This document shows positions 1-7,554 of a DNA stretch of 32,762 bases, piece by piece. Position numbers and translations under genes: made by a program. The DNA lies in the NCBI RefSeq assembly GCF_014649115.1, contig NZ_BMSK01000011.1, positions 288,452-321,213 of the forward strand, in the 5' to 3' direction. The notes beneath the pieces were generated by a model. That model saw only the letters and a list, made by a program, of their open reading frames with translations, was not told where the DNA came from and made no database searches. The first letter of the stretch is position 1. Every line of letters begins with the position of its first letter. This stretch comes from Streptomyces eurythermus. GTDB taxonomy: Bacteria > Actinomycetota > Actinomycetes > Streptomycetales > Streptomycetaceae.

Positions 1-1
1 G

Positions 2-844
2 GAGATGTTCCGCATCGCCGACGGCGAGGAACTCGGCTACGACGATCCGGTGCTGCGCGGTCACTCCTTCGAGTTCCGTATCAACGGCGAGGACCCGGGC
101 CGTAACTTCCTGCCCGCGCCCGGCACCGTCACCACCTTCGAAGCCCCCACCGGCCCCGGTGTCCGTCTGGACGCGGGTGTGGAGGCCGGCAGTGTCATCG
201 GCCCGGCGTGGGACTCCCTGCTGGCCAAGCTGATCGTCACCGGCCGCACCCGCAAGGAAGCCCTCCAGCGGGCCGCCCGCGCCCTGGAGGAGTTCCGCGT
301 GGAGGGCATGGCCACCGCCATCCCCTTCCACCGCAAGGTCGTCACCGACCCCGCCTTTGCCCCCGAACTCACCGGCTCCAGCGATCCGTTCACGGTCCAC
401 ACCCGCTGGATCGAGACCGAGTTCGTCAACGACATCAAGCCCTTCACCGCCCCCGCGGGCGCGGAGGAGGACGAGGCGGGCCGCGAGACCGTCGTGGTCG
501 AGGTCGGCGGCAAGCGCCTGGAGGTCTCGCTGCCGGCGTCCCTGGGCATGTCCCTCGCGCGCAAGGGCCTCGCGGCCGGGGCCAGGCCCAAGCGCCGTAC
601 GTCCAGGAAGTCCGGCCCCGTCGCCTCAGGCGACGCCCTCGCCTCCCCGATGCAGGGCACCGTCGTCAAGGTCGCCGTCGAGGAGGGCCAGGAGGTCAAG
701 GAGGGCGACCTGGTCGTCGTCCTGGAGGCGATGAAGATGGAGCAGCCGCTCAACGCCCACCGGTCCGGCACCGTCAAGGGACTGTCGGCCGAGGTCGGCA
801 GCTCGCTGACCTCCGGCGCCGTCATCTGCGAGATCAAGGACTGA
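2..844 (+). CDS. Acyl-CoA carboxylase alpha subunit (biotin carboxylase + BCCP), 3' part
   Basis: This is the C-terminal 280 residues of an AccA2/JadJ-type acetyl/propionyl-CoA carboxylase alpha chain; the 5' part lies outside the window. Seen: the end of the biotin carboxylase domain (FEFRINGEDPGRNFLPAPG, then LDAGVEAGSVIG and the DSLLAKLIV region), an Ala/Glu/Arg-rich linker, and a C-terminal biotinyl domain with the EAMKME motif, whose biotin-accepting Lys is the AAG codon at 734-736. Family role: ATP-dependent carboxylation of biotin, then with a beta subunit formation of malonyl-CoA or methylmalonyl-CoA. In type II PKS clusters such genes raise the malonyl-CoA supply for chain extension. 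No beta subunit is seen here. The start at position 5 is an internal Met; the frame is open to the window edge. Confidence 0.93.
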   Translation, partial: EMFRIADGEELGYDDPVLRGHSFEFRINGEDPGRNFLPAPGTVTTFEAPTGPGVRLDAGVEAGSVIGPAWDSLLAKLIVTGRTRKEALQRAARALEEFRVEGMATAIPFHRKVVTDPAFAPELTGSSDPFTVHTRWIETEFVNDIKPFTAPAGAEEDEAGRETVVVEVGGKRLEVSLPASLGMSLARKGLAAGARPKRRTSRKSGPVASGDALASPMQGTVVKVAVEEGQEVKEGDLVVVLEAMKMEQPLNAHRSGTVKGLSAEVGSSLTSGAVICEIKD

Positions 845-868
845 CGTCTGCCCCAGCAGGAGGAACCG

Positions 869-1000
869 ATGAACCACGAGCACGGTGAACTCGACGCCGG
901 CGACCCCGGGGAAGCCGGCGGCCCGCTGAACGCGCCCGCGCTGCGTCTCGCCGGGGAGGAGGACGACCCGGACCCGCACATCGTCCGGGGGATCGATTGA
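869..1000 (+). CDS. Small acidic 43-residue protein after the carboxylase gene
   Basis: A short frame begins 24 nt after the carboxylase stop with a very good ribosome site (AGGAGG, 856-863). It encodes 43 residues rich in Asp, Glu, Gly and Pro and ends in HIVRGID, then two adjacent stop codons. The position suggests co-translation with the carboxylase gene. The last residues recall the first strand of acyl-CoA carboxylase epsilon subunits (a xVxRG pattern before the usual PEEL helix), so it could be a shortened epsilon subunit, but the rest of that family is missing. I cannot assign a function. Support for it being real rests on the ribosome site and position. Confidence 0.5.
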   Translation: MNHEHGELDAGDPGEAGGPLNAPALRLAGEEDDPDPHIVRGID

Positions 1001-1092
1001 TGACCGTGGGATGAGTGTGTCGGGTGAGCGGGTGTGAATAATTCATGCCCGCTCATGCCGGGCACACTGGTTCATGATACAACGATCCTGCG

Positions 1093-1914
1093 ATGCTCAT
1101 GGCCATGGAAATCGATGTTCTGGGACCACTTGGAGCACGAGTAAACGGCCTGTCGATCGTCCCGACTGCCGGAAAACCCCGGCAGATCCTGGCGCTGCTC
1201 GCGATTCGCGCGGGTCGTGTCGTCTCCGTGGAGACGCTGATCGAAGAGGTGTGGGGAGACGCGGTCCCGCGCAGTGCCGCTCCCACCTTGCAGACGTACA
1301 TCCTGCAACTGCGCAAAAAGATCACCGATGCCCTGCCCGAGGACAGCGAACTGACGGCGAAGGACATCCTCGCCACGTCCTACGGGGGATATCAGCTCGC
1401 CCCGGTGGAGCCGATCCGCTGCGACCTCGTGGAGTTCCAGCGGCTGACGGCCCACGGCACCCGTGCCATGGCCGAGCACGCTCCGCACGTCGCGAGCGAG
1501 AAGCTGCGCGAGGGCCTCGGCCTGTGGCGCGGCAACGCCCTGGTCGACGTGCCGCTGGGCGAGGTGCTGCGCATGGAGGTCATCGGGATGCAGGAGGCGC
1601 GCACCCGCGCCCTCGAACTGCGGATCGAGGCGGATCTCCAACTGGGACGGCACGCGGAACTCATCGGCGAGCTCCGCATGCTGGTCGCCCAGCAACCACT
1701 GCACGAGAACCTGTGTGCCCAGCTGATGACCGCCCTCTACCGCGCCGGTCACCCCTGGCGGGCCCTGGAGGTCTTCCAGTCCCTGCGCCAGTCCCTGGTC
1801 GACGAGCTCGGTGTGGAGCCCTCGCCCCGGCTGCAACGGCTGCACCGCGCGATACTCGCCAACGACGACCGGCTGGACCGCTTCACCCCGGCTCAGCGGT
1901 TGCTCAGCGCCTGA
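1093..1914 (+). CDS. SARP-family pathway activator
   Basis: A 273-residue Streptomyces antibiotic regulatory protein, the usual length for ActII-ORF4/RedD types. Residues about 8-100 form the OmpR-like winged helix (VLGPLGARVNG, RQILALLAIRAGRVVSVETLIEEVWG, TLQTYILQLRKKI). The bacterial transcriptional activator domain follows (CDLVEFQRL, LREGLGLWRGNALVDVP, AQLMTALYRAGHPWRALEVFQSLRQSLVDELGVEPSPRLQRLH). Such proteins bind 7-bp direct repeats spaced by one helical turn and activate PKS operons; a matching candidate site lies upstream of the KS-alpha gene (8907-8935). Three in-frame ATGs (1093, 1099, 1105) compete and none has a strong ribosome site, so the exact start is uncertain. No TTA codon was seen. 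Confidence 0.93.
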   Translation: MLMAMEIDVLGPLGARVNGLSIVPTAGKPRQILALLAIRAGRVVSVETLIEEVWGDAVPRSAAPTLQTYILQLRKKITDALPEDSELTAKDILATSYGGYQLAPVEPIRCDLVEFQRLTAHGTRAMAEHAPHVASEKLREGLGLWRGNALVDVPLGEVLRMEVIGMQEARTRALELRIEADLQLGRHAELIGELRMLVAQQPLHENLCAQLMTALYRAGHPWRALEVFQSLRQSLVDELGVEPSPRLQRLHRAILANDDRLDRFTPAQRLLSA

Positions 1915-1932
1915 ACCGGGCGGGGCGGTTCA
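1912..1932. terminator. Short dyad joining two convergent stop codons
   Basis: TGAACCG and CGGTTCA form a perfect 7-bp inverted repeat around a 7-base loop (GGCGGGG). The outer three bases on each side are the stop codons of the SARP gene and the phosphopantetheinyl transferase gene. It may serve as a weak bidirectional terminator; there is no T-run. Confidence 0.4.
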
Positions 1933-2670
1933 CGCTCCGGGCGGTGGCGCGTACGCCGTGCCGACGACGTGGCCGGTGCCGAGCCGGTGAGTGGCGAACG
2001 TCCACTCACCGGGTCGCACCGGCTCGCCGGTGTTGTCGTGCAGCACGGCGGTCGTGCCCTCGACCCGGAAACCGAAGGTGCGGAACGGCAGCCCCGTGCC
2101 CACGCCGAGGGCCTTGGTGTACGCCTCCTTCAGGGTCCACAGACGCAGCAGGGCATCACCACGCTCATGTGCGGGAAGGGCACGCAGGTCGGACAACTCC
2201 TGCGCGGTGCAGGCGCGTTGTGCGAGCAGCACGCGGCATCCGGACCGGCCGAGCGGCTCCGCGTCCACACCGATCGGGCCGTGCAGGCTCAGGGCCAGCA
2301 CCAGCAGGTCACCGGTGTGGCTCAGGCTCAGACCGAGCCGGTCGCAGCCACGCAGATACGGCCGCCCGGCCGGTCCCCGGGCGAGCTCCAGCTCGTCCGC
2401 CGGCACGTCCAGGACGGCCGCCGCGGCGTGTTTGACGAGCCGGCGCGAGGCGGCGAAGCGGGCGCGGGCCGCCGGCCGGTGGCCGGCGGCCCGGTACCGC
2501 TCGTACTCCCGGCCGAGCAGGACGCGCAGTCCGGTCCCGTCGGGGACGCTCCAGGAACCGGCCGACGCGTACAGCACCACGGCGGTTCCGGCGCGCAGGG
2601 CCGGCCCGGCGGCCCGGGTCCAGGCTCCGCCGGGTCCGTCCGCGCGCAGGTACGTCACGGACGCGGTCAC
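1930..2670 (-). CDS. Sfp-type 4'-phosphopantetheinyl transferase
   Basis: A 246-residue enzyme that transfers phosphopantetheine from CoA to a carrier-protein serine. Seen motifs: LSLSHTGDLLVLAL (residues about 114-127), GVDAE (134-138, Mg-binding Asp136 and Glu138) and WTLKEAYTKALG (178-189, Glu182), all in the order and spacing of the Sfp family. The obvious client is the ACP encoded at 6028-6288. The GTG start at 2670 is chosen because it overlaps the stop of the upstream gene (GTGA), so the two are translationally coupled; the longer upstream frame is only a shadow of the neighbouring gene. A JadM-like enzyme in the same setting is known from the jadomycin cluster. Confidence 0.9.
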   Translation of the reverse strand: MTASVTYLRADGPGGAWTRAAGPALRAGTAVVLYASAGSWSVPDGTGLRVLLGREYERYRAAGHRPAARARFAASRRLVKHAAAAVLDVPADELELARGPAGRPYLRGCDRLGLSLSHTGDLLVLALSLHGPIGVDAEPLGRSGCRVLLAQRACTAQELSDLRALPAHERGDALLRLWTLKEAYTKALGVGTGLPFRTFGFRVEGTTAVLHDNTGEPVRPGEWTFATHRLGTGHVVGTAYAPPPGA

Positions 2671-3479
2671 GCGCCCACCAGCCGGCGTGCGGCGGCGGGT
2701 ACCGTGCGGGCCGGGACCGTCGGCCGACGGCAGTGCGCGACCGCCTCGTCGAACAGGGCGGCGCTCAACTGGGTGTCGGGGCCGATCGGTTCGAGGCCGA
2801 GGCGGATCGCGATCCGGGAGAGCGCGGCCACCAGGCGGTCCCGGTCGGTGGTGATCCGCCGTCCCCGGCCGGTCCCCCGCCAGCCGTCCAGGCAGGCGGC
2901 CGCCGCGGTCAGCAGCGCGTAGCGGTCGGCCAGGGCCCAGATGCCGGCCGAGGCGTCCGCCGGCGCGAGGGCGCAGGCGCCGACCACGGCGCGGCGTTCC
3001 CGTTCCAGTTCGTCGAGCAGTGCGTGCAGGTCCAGCGGCAGCGCGGCGGGGCGTACCGAGGTGAGGGGCCGGGCCAGCCGGTCCTCCCCGGTGGGCGGCC
3101 CGTCCAGCCGTGCCGTCACGGCGTCGAGCCGCGCACGGTGGTCGGGGTGCCACATGGCCTGGTGCAGCCGCCGGGCGTGCTCCCGGTACGCGGCGCCCGG
3201 ACCCGTGTTCCGCTGCGCCTGCGCGCCCAGCAGTACGGACAGAGTGTCGACGCTCTCCATGAGCAGCCGCGGCAGCAGGAACCTGGCCACGGCCGAGTGG
3301 TTGCCGCCGTCGGCGCGCAGCAGCCGGTCGCCCGCCCACAGGTCCAGGTAGGCGGCTCCGGCCGCGGCCCGCCCGAGCCGCGAGGGCTCGGTGCCGGCCA
3401 CGGCCGCGAGGGCGCTGCGCAGCGCCAGGCCGGCGTGGACCATGAGCTGGGCCGGGGGCGGGGCGGCGGTGGTCCGCAC
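2667..3479 (-). CDS. Unrecognised Ala/Leu/Arg-rich helical protein in the PPTase operon
   Basis: A 270-residue protein with a GTG start 4 nt after the SnoaL-like gene and a stop that overlaps the PPTase start (GTGA). I do not recognise the family. It is rich in Ala, Leu and Arg with long predicted helices, no signal peptide and no membrane segment. It contains an Asp/Arg-rich stretch (YLDLWAGDRLLRADGGNHS, about residues 44-62), a segment ERERRAVVGACALAP near residue 160 and LADRYALLTAAAACLDGW near 182, the last loosely like a helical-bundle acyl-CoA dehydrogenase domain but without any FAD or catalytic motif I could confirm. Tight coupling to a PPTase and a polyketide cyclase-like protein suggests a role in the polyketide pathway. 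Confidence 0.75.
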   Translation of the reverse strand: MRTTAAPPPAQLMVHAGLALRSALAAVAGTEPSRLGRAAAGAAYLDLWAGDRLLRADGGNHSAVARFLLPRLLMESVDTLSVLLGAQAQRNTGPGAAYREHARRLHQAMWHPDHRARLDAVTARLDGPPTGEDRLARPLTSVRPAALPLDLHALLDELERERRAVVGACALAPADASAGIWALADRYALLTAAAACLDGWRGTGRGRRITTDRDRLVAALSRIAIRLGLEPIGPDTQLSAALFDEAVAHCRRPTVPARTVPAAARRLVGA

Positions 3480-3483
3480 GGCG

Positions 3484-3909
3484 TCACACCAGCTGGTCGT
3501 AGCTCACCGAGCGGGAGCGCAGCAGGATCTCGCCGTCGGTGATCTCGATGACGTCGTGCACGACGGTGCTGGGCCACACCTCCGGCCGCTCGTTCGGCCG
3601 TACCCGCACGATCAGCGCGTACACGGTGGAGCGGATGCTGCCGTCCTCCTGCGGCTCCAGGACCATCTGGTTGAAGAAGTGGCGGCGCTGGGTGGGGTTG
3701 TCCTGGTACTTCTTCAGGAACGACCGGAGCTCTTCGAGGATCGCGTCGCGGCCGACGGCCGGGGCGATGTCGGGCGAGTGCTGGAAGCTGCCGTCCTTCG
3801 TGAACGTCTGCGTGTACTCCTCCAGCCGGCCCTCGTCGAGGGCCTGCATCTGGCGGGCGTAGAAGTGCTGGACCTGGGTGTAGAGATCGCTGCTGACGGG
3901 CGTGGGCAT
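3484..3909 (-). CDS. SnoaL-like (NTF2-fold) polyketide tailoring protein
   Basis: A 141-residue single-domain protein of the SnoaL_4/NTF2-like fold: N-terminal helix with FYARQMQALDEGRLEEYTQTFTKDGSFQHSP, GRDAILEELRSFL, and C-terminal strands ending in ILLRSRSVSYDQLV. Relatives in aromatic polyketide clusters act as ring cyclases, isomerases or hydroxylation partners on the PKS product; the substrate cannot be read from sequence. The ATG at 3909 has a ribosome site (GAGGAA) 6 bases upstream. It is the first gene of a three-gene leftward operon with the unrecognised 270-residue protein and the PPTase. It could stand in for the second-ring cyclase that is otherwise missing here, but that is inference. 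Confidence 0.82.
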   Translation of the reverse strand: MPTPVSSDLYTQVQHFYARQMQALDEGRLEEYTQTFTKDGSFQHSPDIAPAVGRDAILEELRSFLKKYQDNPTQRRHFFNQMVLEPQEDGSIRSTVYALIVRVRPNERPEVWPSTVVHDVIEITDGEILLRSRSVSYDQLV

Positions 3910-4103
3910 GAGGGTTCCTCACCTGGGTCGTCGGGCGGGTGGTGGCCGGGCCAGGATCGCCACCGGCGCTCGAATCGCTCTGGAGCACGGTCGGGGCGGC
4001 GCATGAGCGCGGCCGGTGCGCTTCAAGGCACCTTCCAGCAGGGCACGAGGCGCGCCCAGCACGCTCGGTGGGCACCTGCCGTCACAGCGATTCGGGAGAA
4101 CAC
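3910..4103. promoter_or_regulatory. Divergent promoter region, SnoaL-like operon / ketoreductase
   Basis: These 194 bases separate two divergent starts and must hold promoters for both. Short imperfect repeats such as TCGAATC and TGGAGCA with an 11-base period near 3970-3987 resemble SARP heptamers only weakly. The ketoreductase ribosome site GGGAG lies at 4094-4098. Confidence 0.5.
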
Positions 4104-4889
4104 ATGTCACAGGCAGTCAAGCCGGTCGCCCTGGTCACGGGAGCCACCAGCGGGATCGGTCTCGAGATCGCCCGGCGCCTCGCCGGGCTCGGGGCCCGGG
4201 TCTACCTGTGTGCGCGCCATGAGGACCAACTGGCCGACACCATCAAGGAGTTGACGGAAGCCGGGTACGAGGTGGACGGCACCACGTGTGACGTGTCCGA
4301 CCCCGAGCAGATCAGGGCCTTCGTCCGCGCGGCCGTCGACCGCTTCGGGCCGGTCGACATCCTCGTCAACAACGCCGGGCGCAGCGGCGGCGGAGCCACC
4401 AACGAGATCCCGGACGACCTCTGGTTCGACGTCATCAACACGAACCTCAACAGCGTCTTCCTGATGACCAAGGAAGTCCTCAACACCGGTGGCATGCTGG
4501 CGAAGAAGTCCGGCCGCATCATCTCGATCGCCTCCACCGGCGGCAAGCAGGGCGTCGTGCACGCCGCGCCCTACTCGGCGTCCAAGCACGGCGTGGTCGG
4601 CTTCTCCAAGGCCCTCGGCCTGGAGCTGGCCCGTACCGGCATCACGGTCAACGCGGTGTGCCCCGGCTTCGTCGAGACGCCGATGGCGGAGCGGGTGCGC
4701 GAGCACTACGCCGGCATCTGGGGCGTGAGCGAGCAGGAGACCCACGACCGCATCACCACGCGGGTGCCGCTGGGCCGTTACGTGGAGACCCGTGAGGTGG
4801 CCGCCATGGTCGAGTACCTGGTGAGCGACGACGCGGCCGCGGTGACCGCGCAGGCCCTCAACGTGTGCGGCGGTCTGGGCAACTACTGA
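4104..4889 (+). CDS. Type II PKS C9 ketoreductase (ActIII type)
   Basis: A 261-residue short-chain dehydrogenase, the same length as ActIII, ending in the family signature NVCGGLGNY. It reduces the C9 carbonyl of the nascent poly-beta-ketone with NADPH. Seen: TGATSGIG (residues 12-19), NNAG (89-92), and the tetrad Asn114, Ser144, Tyr157, Lys161, with STGGKQGVVHAAPYSASKHG around the active site. The motif that is PGG at 94-96 in ActIII is SGG here, a common variant. The start at 4104 has a GGGAG ribosome site; longer in-frame extensions upstream lack family homology. It faces the aromatase/cyclase gene across a strong hairpin. Confidence 0.96.
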   Translation: MSQAVKPVALVTGATSGIGLEIARRLAGLGARVYLCARHEDQLADTIKELTEAGYEVDGTTCDVSDPEQIRAFVRAAVDRFGPVDILVNNAGRSGGGATNEIPDDLWFDVINTNLNSVFLMTKEVLNTGGMLAKKSGRIISIASTGGKQGVVHAAPYSASKHGVVGFSKALGLELARTGITVNAVCPGFVETPMAERVREHYAGIWGVSEQETHDRITTRVPLGRYVETREVAAMVEYLVSDDAAAVTAQALNVCGGLGNY

Positions 4890-4908
4890 TCCGCGCCGCC
4901 ACGGCCAT

Positions 4909-4952
4909 CACACGGCCGCCCCTCCCCGGTTCCGGGGAGGGGCGGCCGTGTG
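4909..4952. terminator. Strong bidirectional terminator hairpin
   Basis: A perfect 19-bp inverted repeat (arms 4909-4927 and 4934-4952) encloses the 6-base loop GGTTCC. It sits between the convergent ketoreductase and aromatase/cyclase genes, 19 bases after one stop and 15 before the other. It lacks a T-run, as is usual for Streptomyces terminators. Confidence 0.85.
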
Positions 4953-4967
4953 TGTCCGCGCCCGCGT

Positions 4968-5924
4968 TCAGGCGGAGACCTGGCTGCCCTCGCCCGTGTG
5001 CGCGGCGGCGTGGGTCATCGTGGTCAGGCTGTTGCGGCCCAGTGCCTCGCGCACGAAGGCCCGGGCGTCGGCGAGGGTGGCCTGCTCGCCGAGCACCTCG
5101 CGGACCGTCGCCGGGTTCAGGGCGACGGTGTGCCGGGCGGTGGCGACGGGCCCTTCGGGGCCGTCCGTGAACGTCCACAGGCCGCTGTGCCCGGTCAGCA
5201 GCTTCGGCAGCACGTGCTGCTTGTAGGCGATCCACGACGGCTCGTGGCAGATGCGCACCGAGCGGGTGGTGTGCGCCGAGCCGTCCGCCGTGACGGTGTC
5301 CATCTCCAGGTCCTGCACGCCCGGCTCGTCCTCGGTCAGCCGTACCCGGCTGACGTGCGGCAGCCGCTCGGCCCACAGGTCGGCCCGGTTGACGAAGTCG
5401 TAGGCCGCCGCGGCCCCGCCGGTGATCGGGACGACGTCGGTGAAGGAGAACACCACGTCGGCCACCGGGTGGCCCAGCTCGGCGACCCGGGCCAGTGCCG
5501 CCAGTTCCTCGCCGCTGTTGCGGTCCAGCGCGGTGAGCAGCGCCTCTACGGCGGCGGGGGCGTCGTCCTCGACGCTGAAGCGGTGGCGCAGCACCACCTG
5601 GGTGCGGCCGTCGGGCAGCTCGCGCAGCAGCCAGCCGCCGGCCATGGAGGTGACCGGTGCGAAGCTGCGCTGCTGCCGGAAGCTCACGTAGCGGCGCGCG
5701 GGGTCGAGGACCCGCCGCGACGTCCAGCTGGCGACCTTGCCGTTGACCTGCGCCCAGATCTCGAAGACCTCGCTGCGCTCGTCGCGCTCCAGGTGGCGCA
5801 CGTACACGCTGGGCCCGAACACCGCGGGCCACAGGGTGACATCGGCCACCAGGTCGTAGACGACCTGGGCGGGAGCGGACACGATGCGGGTGTGCTCGGT
5901 GCGGTGGATCACGGTTCGTTCCAT
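4968..5924 (-). CDS. Di-domain aromatase/cyclase (ActVII type)
   Basis: A 318-residue protein made of two START/Bet v1-like (polyketide cyclase) domains, residues about 1-150 and 160-300, the architecture of ActVII/GrisTI-class enzymes acting on C9-reduced chains. Seen: HRTEHTRIVSAPAQVVYDLVADVTLWPAVFGPSVYVRHLER starts domain 1 and FSFTDVVPITGGAAAAYDFVNRADLWAERLPHVSRV starts domain 2. It catalyses closure and aromatisation of the first ring (C7-C12). The ATG at 5924 has GAGGAG 8 bases upstream. It is the last gene of the KS-alpha/CLF/ACP operon, separated from ACP by a long hairpin. Confidence 0.94.
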   Translation of the reverse strand: MERTVIHRTEHTRIVSAPAQVVYDLVADVTLWPAVFGPSVYVRHLERDERSEVFEIWAQVNGKVASWTSRRVLDPARRYVSFRQQRSFAPVTSMAGGWLLRELPDGRTQVVLRHRFSVEDDAPAAVEALLTALDRNSGEELAALARVAELGHPVADVVFSFTDVVPITGGAAAAYDFVNRADLWAERLPHVSRVRLTEDEPGVQDLEMDTVTADGSAHTTRSVRICHEPSWIAYKQHVLPKLLTGHSGLWTFTDGPEGPVATARHTVALNPATVREVLGEQATLADARAFVREALGRNSLTTMTHAAAHTGEGSQVSA

Positions 5925-5964
5925 GGCGGCTTCTCCTCGGCTCGGGACGGTGGCGCGGAAGGGG

Positions 5965-6004
5965 CCGGGGCCCGTATCCCGGCGACGGCGGATACGGGCC
6001 CCGG
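5965..6004. other. Long intra-operon hairpin between ACP and aromatase/cyclase
   Basis: A perfect 15-bp inverted repeat (arms 5965-5979 and 5990-6004) with a 10-base loop (CGGCGACGGC) lies between the ACP stop and the cyclase start, both leftward. It may act as a partial terminator or as an mRNA-stabilising structure that lets PKS core and cyclase be made in different amounts. There is no T-run. Confidence 0.65.
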
Positions 6005-6027
6005 AGGCGTACGGTCGGGCCCGGACG

Positions 6028-6288
6028 TCAGACGGCGGCCGTTGCCGTGTCGGCGTTGACCAGGGCGAGGAGCGCGCGGGGCGTCTCCACCTCCGCGATG
6101 TCGTCGTCCGACAGGTCGATGCCGTACTCCTGCTTGATGCGCGCGGCGGACTCCATCAGGGCGAGCGAGTCGTACCCGAGGTCCTCGAACGAGCTGTCGA
6201 GGATGTCGCCGGTCAGGTCGAGGCTGTCGTCCTCGCCGGCGCAGGCGATGAGGATGCGTCGCAGGTCTTCGATGGCGAGCTGAGCCAT
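6028..6288 (-). CDS. Type II PKS acyl carrier protein
   Basis: An 86-residue ACP that carries the growing chain on phosphopantetheine. The attachment motif is GYDSLALME, with Ser41 as the modified residue; acidic helix II/III residues (EDDSLDLTGDILDSSFEDLGYDS) are typical. Length and fold match ActI-ORF3. The ATG at 6288 has a strong ribosome site (AGGAGAAG). It lies 45 nt after the CLF stop in the KS-alpha/CLF/ACP/ARO-CYC operon. A small hairpin (CTGCCG/CGGCAG, 6316-6332) sits in that gap. Confidence 0.97.
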   Translation of the reverse strand: MAQLAIEDLRRILIACAGEDDSLDLTGDILDSSFEDLGYDSLALMESAARIKQEYGIDLSDDDIAEVETPRALLALVNADTATAAV

Positions 6289-6333
6289 GAGGGTCTTCTC
6301 CTGTCAGGTGGGGAACTGCCGGCGTTCGGCAGC

Positions 6334-7554
6334 TCAGTGGTCGGTGTGGCGCGTGACGACGACGGCCGAGTTGAAGCCCCAGCGTCCGCGTGCGAGGACG
6401 AGTGCCGCGGACACCGGCCGGGTACGGGGTTCGCCGGTCACGAGGTCGATGCCGTAGGCGTCGGGGACCTGGGCGGTGAAGCCACTGGCCGGGATGACGC
6501 CGTCCCGGATGGACAGCAGCGCGCTCGCCAGGTCCGCGGGGCCGCCCCCCGCGTACATCCGGCCGGTCAGCGCCTTGGGCGCGGTCACCGGCACACCCCG
6601 CGGGCCGAAGACGGCGCGCAGCGCGTCCGCCTCGATCCGGTCCAGCTCGGGCAGGCCGGCCGCGTCGGCGAACACCACGTCGATGTCGGCGGGTGCCAGA
6701 CCGGCGTCGGCCAGGGCCAGTTCGGCCGCCCGGCGCAGCCCGGGCTCACGGCCGGATCCCGGTTTGGGGTCGAACGTCGAGGCGTAGCCGGCGATCTCGC
6801 CGTAGATCCGGGGCGCGCCGCGTTCCCGGGCGCTCGCGGCGTCCTCGGCGATGAGGATCGCGCCGCCCTCGCCGGGCACATAGCCGGCCGCCCGCTCGTC
6901 GAACGGGAGGTAGGCCGCCTCCGGGTCGGTGGCGGTGGTGACCCGGCCGCCCGCCAGCTGGGAGGCCCAGCCCCAGGGGTCGAACGCGGAGTCCACGCCG
7001 CCGGACACCACGAGCCTGGTGCCGCGCTCGACGGTGCGCCGGGCGTGCCCGACGGCGTCCAGGCCGCCGGCCTGCTCGCCGACCAGGGCGGCGCTGGGCC
7101 CGCGCAGCTTGTGCCGGATGGAGATCTGGCCGGTGTTGACCGCGTAGAACCAGGCGAACGACTCGTAGACGGAGACGAACTCCGAGCCCTTGGACCAGAG
7201 TTTGTTGAACTCCTGGTGGGTGAACGCGAAACCGCCGAGAGCGTTGGAGGTGACCGTGCCCATGTCGTAGTCGGGCAGGGTGTTCTCGTCGACGCCCGCG
7301 TCCTCGAGGGCCCAGGCCGCGGCGGTGAGCGCGTAGCGGGTCGACACGTCGGTCTGCGGCAGCAGCCTGCTGGGCAGATGGGTCTTGGCGTCGTAGTCGA
7401 CGATCTGCCCGGCCAGGCGGGAGGGGTACGCGGAGGTGTCGAAGCCGGTCAGTTCCCGGACCCCGTTGGCGCCCGTCAGCGTCGCCTTCCAGAACGCCTC
7501 GGTGCCCAGGCCGTTGGGCGTGGCCGCCCCGATACCCGTGATGACGGTGGTCAT
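6334..7554 (-). CDS. Ketosynthase beta / chain length factor
   Basis: A 406-residue KS-like partner that forms a heterodimer with KS-alpha, sets chain length and helps priming by decarboxylating malonyl-ACP. The nucleophilic Cys is replaced by Gln161 in LVGEQAGGLDA, the hallmark of CLFs. The pocket positions known from the actinorhodin CLF read Phe109, Thr112 and Phe116 here (GGFAFTHQEFNKLWS), identical to the C16-forming enzyme. The ATG at 7554 overlaps the KS-alpha stop (ATGA), giving translational coupling. The protein ends in RWGFNSAVVVTRHTDH, a normal C-terminus. Confidence 0.96.
   Translation of the reverse strand: MTTVITGIGAATPNGLGTEAFWKATLTGANGVRELTGFDTSAYPSRLAGQIVDYDAKTHLPSRLLPQTDVSTRYALTAAAWALEDAGVDENTLPDYDMGTVTSNALGGFAFTHQEFNKLWSKGSEFVSVYESFAWFYAVNTGQISIRHKLRGPSAALVGEQAGGLDAVGHARRTVERGTRLVVSGGVDSAFDPWGWASQLAGGRVTTATDPEAAYLPFDERAAGYVPGEGGAILIAEDAASARERGAPRIYGEIAGYASTFDPKPGSGREPGLRRAAELALADAGLAPADIDVVFADAAGLPELDRIEADALRAVFGPRGVPVTAPKALTGRMYAGGGPADLASALLSIRDGVIPASGFTAQVPDAYGIDLVTGEPRTRPVSAALVLARGRWGFNSAVVVTRHTDH

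Noticed and set aside
869..1000. Firm call of an acyl-CoA carboxylase epsilon subunit
   Set aside because: Only the xVxRG-like end resembles that family; the helix that normally follows is missing.
2671..3339. N-terminal extension of the phosphopantetheinyl transferase
   Set aside because: The added residues are a frame-shifted reading of the neighbouring gene, rich in Arg, Pro and Gly, without homology; the GTGA-coupled start at 2670 gives the normal length.
4383..4391. Pro94 to Ser change in the ActIII-type ketoreductase as a sign of altered stereochemistry
   Set aside because: As far as I recall SGG is common in this family, and all catalytic residues are present.
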